Part shown: positions 58,629-64,000 of the stretch, piece after piece | Layout of the letters: every line of letters begins with the position of its first letter | How positions within the stretch are numbered: the stretch's first letter is position 1 | From: Teredinibacter waterburyi | GTDB taxonomy: Bacteria > Pseudomonadota > Gammaproteobacteria > Pseudomonadales > Cellvibrionaceae | Assembly: GCF_001922985.1 (NCBI RefSeq) | Contig: NZ_MRUH01000164.1 | Location: 124,001-188,000, forward strand | Direction: 5' to 3' | DNA: 64,000 bases | The notes under the pieces: generated by a model | Told to the model about the DNA's origin: nothing | The model's input: the letters and a program-made list of their open reading frames with translations, nothing else | Databases searched by the model: none | Made by a program: the position numbers and the translations under genes

Positions 58629-58943
58629 ATGGTTATCGAACCTGGCAACAACATAAACACTGGCAGCAACGTAGCTTCGGCTAAATCGCGTGCTCCGACG
58701 GGGAAAGCTGCCGAAGATGGAAAGCCCGAAAGTACCCGTGACACCCAACCCGGCGACAGTGTATCGATTAGCAATACCGCGCAGACCCTGGCGAAAGTTG
58801 AAGCATCGCTAGCTCAGGTGCCCGATGTAGACGAAGCCAAGGTAAATGGGATTCGCGCCGCCATAGAAAACGGTAGCTATTCTATCGACTACAATGCAAT
58901 CGCCGACGGAATGCTGGCCCACGACCAACTTCTTAGCAGCTAG
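58629..58943 (+). CDS. flgM: Anti-sigma-28 factor FlgM
   Basis: 104-residue anti-sigma factor that holds FliA until it is exported through the finished hook. The N-terminal half is disordered; the C-terminal sigma-binding part is typical (DSVSISNTAQTLAKVEASLA; VNGIRAAIENGSYSIDYNAIA). The ATG at 58629 has TAGG 8 nt upstream and is used in place of a TTG at 58581, which lies too close to the promoter. Confidence 0.93.
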   Translation: MVIEPGNNINTGSNVASAKSRAPTGKAAEDGKPESTRDTQPGDSVSISNTAQTLAKVEASLAQVPDVDEAKVNGIRAAIENGSYSIDYNAIADGMLAHDQLLSS

Positions 58944-59265
58944 GGTACTAAACACCACTCAGGCCCACGCTGCTCCGCCGTCTCTGCACCAATGCAGGTT
59001 AGATCCAGTAAGATTTACCCTACACCACCCACGAAAAGCACAACTCAGCGGCAATACTCGTTAGACAAAGCGCTGGTTAGCTACAACAAGATAGTGCCAC
59101 GTAAACAACAGAACGATTTAAAACACTAGGCACGGTTTGTGCTGCTAAGGCTTGTAGCCGCTATTTCGCCAGTATTTTGGCTTTAGGATAAGACGCTACC
59201 CAACCCTACTTAGCGCTCTCCAACACAGCTGTTAACCTGTATTGGAATATTGCGAGGAGCCGAAC
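58944..59265. other. flgM-flgN intergenic region
   Basis: About 320 bases. No ORF, hairpin terminator or flagellar promoter recognised. Confidence 0.5.
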
Positions 59266-59760
59266 ATGACCGCCGCCATTAACAGCCACGACTTAAGAAA
59301 ACAGATTTTGCAGGACGTTAATGCCTGCGAAGCTTTGCTTGCACTACTCGAAGCCGAGCGCAATGCGCTCGCCGCACGAGATACCGATAGCCTAGACAAA
59401 ATCATCGAACAAAAAATAACTCAGCTCGGTATTTTGGAAAACAGCGCTAAAGTCCGTACACACTGGGTCACGCAGCTAAGCCAAGGTAGCGATAGTAACG
59501 CCGATATAGAAAAGCGTTGGGAGGCGATGATAGCGAATTCAGACATCGCCGATATCACCGAACAATGGCAGAAATTAAAATCCCTACAAACCGCCTGCCA
59601 GACCGCAAATGACGTTAACGGCAAGATCCTTGCCCGCAGCCAGCGTACCAATGCACGCGTACTCGATTTAATGCGCGGCCAAACAGCCCCGCCAAACCTT
59701 TACACAGCAAAGGGTAACGCCTTCGCTGGTCACAGCTCTAACAAGGTAGGCGAGGCCTAG
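59266..59760 (+). CDS. flgN: FlgN-like export chaperone
   Basis: 164-residue, mostly helical, Ala/Glu/Gln-rich protein matching FlgN, the cytoplasmic chaperone for FlgK and FlgL. The segment LLALLEAERNALAARDTDSL followed by KITQLGILEN is typical of FlgN. The ATG at 59266 has GAGGAG upstream; the in-frame TTG at 59242 does not. Position directly after flgM matches Pseudomonas and enterics. Confidence 0.9.
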   Translation: MTAAINSHDLRKQILQDVNACEALLALLEAERNALAARDTDSLDKIIEQKITQLGILENSAKVRTHWVTQLSQGSDSNADIEKRWEAMIANSDIADITEQWQKLKSLQTACQTANDVNGKILARSQRTNARVLDLMRGQTAPPNLYTAKGNAFAGHSSNKVGEA

Positions 59761-59768
59761 ACCTCGCC
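59749..59768 (+). terminator. Hairpin overlapping the flgN stop codon
   Basis: GGCGAGG-CCTAGA-CCTCGCC, a 7-bp GC-rich stem containing the TAG stop. There is no immediate U-tract, so it may be an mRNA-stabilising hairpin or a weak terminator. Confidence 0.45.
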
Positions 59769-59925
59769 CGCCGATATCTTATCTATCGATCCCGTTTTAA
59801 TACCCGTTTCCCTTTAATGCTAGAGGCTCATGTTATATAGTTGCGCCTCTTTCGAGACGCGGCAGGTTCCGGCTTGTATAACGCGGTATGCAGTTTAAGT
59901 TTTCACTAGGCTGCCCTCCAGTTTG

Positions 59926-60001
59926 GTCCCCATCGATTAACAGGATAAATCCCGCGCCTCCTAAGCGCGAGCTCCAGGTTCGAGTCCTGGTGGGGACGCC
60001 A
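59926..60001 (+). tRNA. tRNA-Arg (anticodon CCT)
   Basis: A 76-nt cloverleaf: acceptor GTCCCCA/TGGGGAC fully paired, D stem GATT/AATC, anticodon stem CGCGC/GCGCG with loop CTCCTAA giving anticodon CCT (reads AGG), T stem CCAGG/CCTGG with loop TTCGAGT, discriminator G and encoded CCA. Confidence 0.97.
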
Positions 60002-60037
60002 TTCCATCATCACCCCAAACAATAGCCCGCTGCTACT

Positions 60038-60760
60038 ATGAATTTAATTCTGCTCGAAGCGTACCAATGTGAAAGCCCAGACGGCGTCATTACCCTAGAC
60101 ACACGTCAAAGCGAGCACCTTCGCAAGGTACTAAAAGTCGCCCCCGGCGATACTCTGAAAGTTGGCCAGGTTAACGGGCTTATCGGCACCGCACGCGTAG
60201 CGGCAAGCGCAGAAGTCGTTACCCTAGATCAGCTCATGCTCAACCAAGCACCGCCAAACATCTTGCCACTCACACTTATTTTGGCCTTGCCGCGCCCACA
60301 GATGATTAAACGTATTTTGCAAACTGTTGCCTGTATGGGTGTAGAACGAATCTGCTTGATCCAATCGTCACGTGTCGAAAAAAGCTTTTGGCAGTCGCCG
60401 GCAGCCACTGATAACGCGATTCGTGAACAACTTATCCTTGGCCTAGAGCAAGGCATGGCGACACAACTCCCTAGCGTGGAAAAGTATCAGCGCCTGCGAC
60501 CATTTGTGGAAGATGCGTTACCGGAGTTAATACAGAATAAGCAGGGGTATATTGCCCACCCAGGCAAACACTACGCTAGCTGCCCCAGCCTGCCATTATC
60601 GGTGGCGTCAGTACTGGCCATAGGCCCAGAAGGCGGGTTTAGCGACAAAGAGGTGAACTGGTTTTCGAATGGAGGATTACAGCCTATCCAGATCGGCAGC
60701 CGCATTTTAAAGGTTGAAACGGCGGTAACCGCTCTGCTGGCAAGACTGTATCCCGCTTAG
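60038..60760 (+). CDS. rsmE: 16S rRNA (uracil-1498-N3)-methyltransferase RsmE
   Basis: A 240-residue SPOUT methyltransferase. The N-terminal PUA-like region (QSEHLRKVLKVAPGDTLKV) and the trefoil-knot motif LAIGPEGGFSDKEVNWF with the C-terminal ILKVETAVTALLA are family signatures. Methylates U1498 of 16S rRNA in the 30S subunit. 36 nt after the tRNA gene. Confidence 0.95.
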   Translation: MNLILLEAYQCESPDGVITLDTRQSEHLRKVLKVAPGDTLKVGQVNGLIGTARVAASAEVVTLDQLMLNQAPPNILPLTLILALPRPQMIKRILQTVACMGVERICLIQSSRVEKSFWQSPAATDNAIREQLILGLEQGMATQLPSVEKYQRLRPFVEDALPELIQNKQGYIAHPGKHYASCPSLPLSVASVLAIGPEGGFSDKEVNWFSNGGLQPIQIGSRILKVETAVTALLARLYPA

Positions 60761-60780
60761 GATATTTAGCAGGAACAGAT

Positions 60781-63231
60781 TTAGCCGTCTTCTCTAAAGA
60801 ACTTTTGCTCAAGGAAAACAGCAAACTTTTTTGGCTCTACTGGCGGGCTGGCGAGGTAACCTTGATAGTATAAACAGCCGTATTGACGCACTAAATCCAG
60901 CTGAGCAATGGTTTCGACCCCTTCGGCAACAACTTCCAAGCCCAGCATATTCCCCATGGCACTAATGGTTTCTACCAACACTCGGTCATTGCGGTCGATG
61001 GTAATATCACGCACAAAACTTTGATCTACTTTGAGTACCGAAACGGGTAACTTTTTCAAATAGCTGATAGATGAATAGCCGGTACCAAAGTCGTCTAGGG
61101 CAAAATTAATCCCCTGTTTTTGCAACGTCAGCATTGTCGCAATAGTTTCTTCCAAATTGTGAATAACAATACCTTCGGTGATCTCCATTTCAATAAGGCT
61201 TGCGTTAAAGTCTTCTCGAACGATTAACTTAACAACATCATCGACAAATTGATTTGCGCGGAATTGGCGCGGGCTAATATTCACCCCGAGGCGCATAGAG
61301 TCTGTCCACAACCCTTCCGCTTGCCAAATTTTAATCTGCCGGAAGGATTCGTTCAGAACCCACATACCCACTTCAACGATTAACCCCGAGGTCTCTAATA
61401 TCGGAATAAATTCCGCTGGGGATATCATGCCTCGCTCGGGGTGGTGCCAGCGCAATAACGCCTCAGCGCCAACAATCTCACCGGTAATAACATCTACTCG
61501 TGGCTGGTAGTACAAGCTAAACGCATCTTTTTCAATGGCTCGGTGTAAGTCACCTTCCATTACTAGTACGTTACGTGCCTTATCGGCCATGTGTTTATTA
61601 AAAAACTGGATGGCATCCCGCCCCTGCTCTTTTACTTGATACATAGCCGTATCGGCATAGCGCAACAGCTCGTGTACACCGGCATCTTCTTCTGGATAGA
61701 TGACAATACCAACGCTGCAAGTAACGTGTAATTCCAGCTCATTGTAAAAGTGCGGCTCGGATACGTAGCTGCGAATACGCTCGCCTATTTCTTCTGCGCG
61801 CAATATTGCGGTAGGTAATTCTGTGCCTAAGTTGGTGAGCACCACAACAAACTCATCGCCGCCTAAGCGCACAACAACATCGGTTTCTGAGGCAATTGCC
61901 ATAAGGCGCTGAGCCACGTGTTTAAGGACACCGTCGCCAGCTGGGTGGCCGAGAGAGTCGTTGATGTACTTAAACTGGTCGAGATCGATAAATAAGAGCG
62001 CTCCATAGATATTTTGAACTGCTGATCGACGTAACTCTTCTTCTAAACGCTCAACCAAGTAGCTGCGATTAGGCAAGTCGGTAAGCGCATCGTGGTACGC
62101 CATATGCTCCATTTGAGCCTGCGCCAATTTCAACTCGGTAATGTCAGAGGACACCACTAAAGCAACCACTTCATCGTAAAACTCCATCGGCATCACATGG
62201 GTGTGCATGCTGTGTTCATCGCCGTTGGAATCGATCCATTTTTCATCCCAAATCTGGGAGCCCTTGCGAGTTTCAATCACATTGGCATCTAAGGAGGTTA
62301 CTGAGTCGGGCGCCGTAACAAAGTGATCGGCAAAATCGCTAATATGCGAGCCGCGCATTGATTCCGGCGTTGTCTGTAAGAAGTCTGCCAACGCCTTGTT
62401 AGCAAAGATGTAATGGCCATCGCGATTGCGAGCACCAACCCAAACCGGCAAGCTATCAATAATCTGGCGAACGTGTTCTTCACTTTTACGCAACACCACT
62501 TCAACCGCACGGCGCTTAGCTAGCGCTAAGTCCACTGCGTCGAGCAGCTGATTACCACTGTTAACCAACTGCTTTAGCTCGTCGCTACCATGCTTAGGAG
62601 GGAGTGATAATCGCTGCTCACCGGGGCTCCCCGGATTAATCTCTTTGATTTGTGTCGCTATACGAATCAGCGGTTTAGTTACAATAAAGTGGAAAGCGAA
62701 GAACAGGATAAAAACAAGGAACGTACTGCGGATAAGGCCGATGCTAAGCACTAGCGCCGAGTGGCTGTAAAATGGCTGATAAGCTGAGTCCATATCGACC
62801 ACAAAGCTAATCAAGCCGCGCGGCCCAGTGCCATCTTGATCACCGGGGAAAAATAGCGGCGCCTGGTAGATTTTCAGATGCCGAGACAAAGCCTCGGTAA
62901 GCCATATCGTATTAGAAACACGTGGCTCGCGTTTGGATTCAGCAATTTCATTGCCGAGCTCGTCGAGAATCGTCACAGCCACTATGAACTCATAGCCCAT
63001 GAGGCCTTCAGCCACTTCGTTAGCTAGCGTAACGTCTAAGGAGTGAATTGCTCGTGCAGCGGGTGGAGTGGATACGGCGGTAATGCGGCTGACGAGAGCG
63101 TTCACCTGATCACTTTGAATGTGAAAGTCAACGTAGATGTGAATTGCGCTCATCAGTGAGCCGACCAAGAGCGCCACAATAACGCCTACTTTGGCTAGCC
63201 TAAACGAAATTCCCTGAAAGAAAACCTGCAC
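60781..63231 (-). CDS. Membrane PAS-GGDEF-EAL c-di-GMP enzyme
   Basis: An 816-residue membrane signalling protein: TM1 (about 12-33), a periplasmic sensory region (about 34-157), TM2 (about 160-185), a HAMP-like stretch, PAS (about 250-370), GGDEF (about 380-540) and EAL (about 560-805). The cyclase site GGDEF (457-461) and the phosphodiesterase motifs (EALLRW, the EITEG metal Glu, DDFGTGYSS, EGVET) look intact, so it could make or break c-di-GMP. The inhibitory I-site before GGDEF reads SETD, without the needed Arg. Convergent with rsmE; its ligand is unknown. Confidence 0.92.
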   Translation of the reverse strand: MQVFFQGISFRLAKVGVIVALLVGSLMSAIHIYVDFHIQSDQVNALVSRITAVSTPPAARAIHSLDVTLANEVAEGLMGYEFIVAVTILDELGNEIAESKREPRVSNTIWLTEALSRHLKIYQAPLFFPGDQDGTGPRGLISFVVDMDSAYQPFYSHSALVLSIGLIRSTFLVFILFFAFHFIVTKPLIRIATQIKEINPGSPGEQRLSLPPKHGSDELKQLVNSGNQLLDAVDLALAKRRAVEVVLRKSEEHVRQIIDSLPVWVGARNRDGHYIFANKALADFLQTTPESMRGSHISDFADHFVTAPDSVTSLDANVIETRKGSQIWDEKWIDSNGDEHSMHTHVMPMEFYDEVVALVVSSDITELKLAQAQMEHMAYHDALTDLPNRSYLVERLEEELRRSAVQNIYGALLFIDLDQFKYINDSLGHPAGDGVLKHVAQRLMAIASETDVVVRLGGDEFVVVLTNLGTELPTAILRAEEIGERIRSYVSEPHFYNELELHVTCSVGIVIYPEEDAGVHELLRYADTAMYQVKEQGRDAIQFFNKHMADKARNVLVMEGDLHRAIEKDAFSLYYQPRVDVITGEIVGAEALLRWHHPERGMISPAEFIPILETSGLIVEVGMWVLNESFRQIKIWQAEGLWTDSMRLGVNISPRQFRANQFVDDVVKLIVREDFNASLIEMEITEGIVIHNLEETIATMLTLQKQGINFALDDFGTGYSSISYLKKLPVSVLKVDQSFVRDITIDRNDRVLVETISAMGNMLGLEVVAEGVETIAQLDLVRQYGCLYYQGYLASPPVEPKKFAVFLEQKFFREDG

Positions 63232-63391
63232 CGTATACCTTCAACCGCTAATGAATATGAGAACTAGAACGCCGGTTTTTTTGTCATTATAAAAAAGTAA
63301 ACCGGATGGATTTTCGCGTACTACCCGTTAAATTTAGACGGTTTTTCTCACCCTAGCTGAGTATGTCCCGATTTTATTCGGCAGGATCAAT

Positions 63392-63418
63392 AAAAGTAGC
63401 TGTTGGTCGGCTGCTTTT
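63392..63418 (-). terminator. Intrinsic terminator downstream of ttcA
   Basis: Minus-strand AAAAGCAGC and GCTACTTTT (9 bp with one wobble) around a 9-nt loop, followed by ATTG; the A/T tracts flank the GC core on both sides, so it can act in either direction. Confidence 0.6.
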
Positions 63419-63456
63419 AAACCTCTAGGTAGCTATAAAACCTCTGGATAGCTATT
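63419..63456 (+). repeat. Imperfect 19-nt tandem repeat
   Basis: Two adjacent copies starting AAACCTCT and ending near TAGCTAT, matching at 16 of 19 positions. Directly follows the terminator hairpin. Confidence 0.7.
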
Positions 63457-63526
63457 ACACCTGCAAGTAACACTTTTCGATTACTTTTCTATATGTACTG
63501 CTATATATACTTCTGTAGGCACTTTT

Positions 63527-63556
63527 GTATATATAGATACACCTATCTATATATAC
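63527..63556. repeat. AT-rich perfect palindrome
   Basis: GTATATATAGATA and TATCTATATATAC, a perfect 13-bp inverted repeat with loop CACC, inside a stretch rich in TATATA steps. Confidence 0.75.
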
Positions 63557-63636
63557 CTATCAATTCAACCCTATCGATTAATAGCGAACCCAATACAAAC
63601 CGAAACGCCACAACAGCCGACCATAATTCAACAAAT

Positions 63637-64000
63637 TCAATTAAGATTCAATGCCTCAATGAACTGGACCGCGCTTTGCTCACCCGTTTGAGGTGGACGC
63701 TCACGACTAAACACCGCCCAGTCATTGCCCTGCTCTGGCAGTTCCCGCTCACCACTGCGATCCAAACTTAATGAACTAAAATCGAATAGTGTAGTGTCAA
63801 CTAACTGTGAGGGGGATACGCGCTGTAACGCACCAAAAATCGTATCTACTCGCCCCGGAAACTGCTTATCCCAATCGCGCAGCATCTGCTTTATTGATTG
63901 CCTCTGCAGATTCTCCTGCGAACCACATAGGTTACAAGGGATAATGGGAAACTCGCGCGCTTCGGCGAAGGCTTCTAAATCGGCCTCTTCACAGTAGGCC
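63637..64000 (-). CDS. ttcA: TtcA, tRNA 2-thiocytidine synthetase (C-terminal part)
   Basis: The reading frame is open to the window edge, so this is the 3' end of a longer gene (about 121 residues visible). The frame from 63999 reads into [20 protein letters not shown] and then [20 protein letters not shown], which is the C-terminal region of TtcA; the CNLC pair supplies cysteines of its iron-sulphur site. TtcA thiolates cytidine 32 of some tRNAs. An internal Met at 63885 is not the true start. Confidence 0.88.
   Translation of the reverse strand, partial: AYCEEADLEAFAEAREFPIIPCNLCGSQENLQRQSIKQMLRDWDKQFPGRVDTIFGALQRVSPSQLVDTTLFDFSSLSLDRSGERELPEQGNDWAVFSRERPPQTGEQSAVQFIEALNLN

Larger units (their letters stand above)
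63232..63636. other. AT-rich region between ttcA and the GGDEF-EAL gene
   Basis: 405 bases with no supported gene. It holds the ttcA terminator hairpin (63392-63418), a 19-nt tandem repeat (63419-63456), an AT-rich palindrome (63527-63556), and an inverted repeat CCGGTTT/AAACCGG (63272-63305) containing a minus-strand TATAAT that might be the -10 of the GGDEF-EAL gene. Confidence 0.6.

Noticed and set aside
63493-63771. 92-codon plus-strand ORF with a Tyr/Ile-rich start
   Set aside because: Its first part translates the AT palindrome and the rest is antisense to ttcA.
63637-63885. Small stand-alone 82-residue gene
   Set aside because: The frame stays open to the window edge and encodes TtcA upstream of the Met, so it is a fragment of ttcA.

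Overview
The window reads as a chromosomal segment of a motile, polysaccharide-degrading gammaproteobacterium. Gene order and regulators (FleQ, FleS/FleR, FlgM, RpoN-type and FliA-type promoters) follow the Pseudomonas polar-flagellum plan. The secreted AA10 lytic polysaccharide monooxygenase with two CBM10 modules joined by long polyserine linkers is typical of Cellvibrionaceae such as Saccharophagus or Teredinibacter. That taxonomic placement is inference from gene content, not from a marker tree.

Layout: (1) 28-6170, minus strand: fliJ-fliI-fliH-fliG-fliF-fliE (export ATPase, switch, MS ring), with a sigma-54-like site before fliE. (2) 6714-10039: a small PA3496-like gene, then fleR and fleS with a sigma-54 site. 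(3) 10277-14201: a non-flagellar interruption made of an anchored unknown protein, the LPMO and purC. (4) 14310-17559: fleQ, a fliT-like gene and two fliS paralogues, each fliS with its own promoter type (sigma-54 for one, sigma-28 for the other). (5) 17846-33621: a flagellin-glycosylation island. It holds a Maf-type motility accessory factor fused to a PhyH-like domain and a SAM methyltransferase on the plus strand, facing an operon on the minus strand that contains pseB-pseC-pseF-pseI-pseG, an ATP-grasp/HAD fusion, a GT4 glycosyltransferase, a small membrane-tethered Rossmann-like protein and an asparagine synthetase/glycosyltransferase fusion. (6) 33823-40653: fliD, flaG and two flagellins. 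(7) 41156-55191: flgL-K-J-I-H-G-F-E-D-C-B, with sigma-54 sites before flgF and flgB. (8) 55609-59760: cheR, cheV and, divergently, flgA, flgM and flgN. (9) 59926-64000: tRNA-Arg(CCT), rsmE, a membrane PAS-GGDEF-EAL protein and the 3' part of ttcA running off the window.

How it fits together: FleQ with sigma-54 should drive fleSR, fliE, fliS, flgB and flgF transcription. FleS/FleR would then act on the next class. FlgM release frees sigma-28 for flagellin, flgM and the second fliS. The Pse enzymes make CMP-pseudaminic acid, which the Maf protein is expected to transfer to Ser/Thr of the flagellins. The extra island genes (AsnB-GT, ATP-grasp-HAD, PhyH-like domain, methyltransferase) suggest a further decorated nonulosonate or glycan. 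This island is the best candidate for an undescribed system in the window. No CRISPR array, transposase or rRNA was seen.
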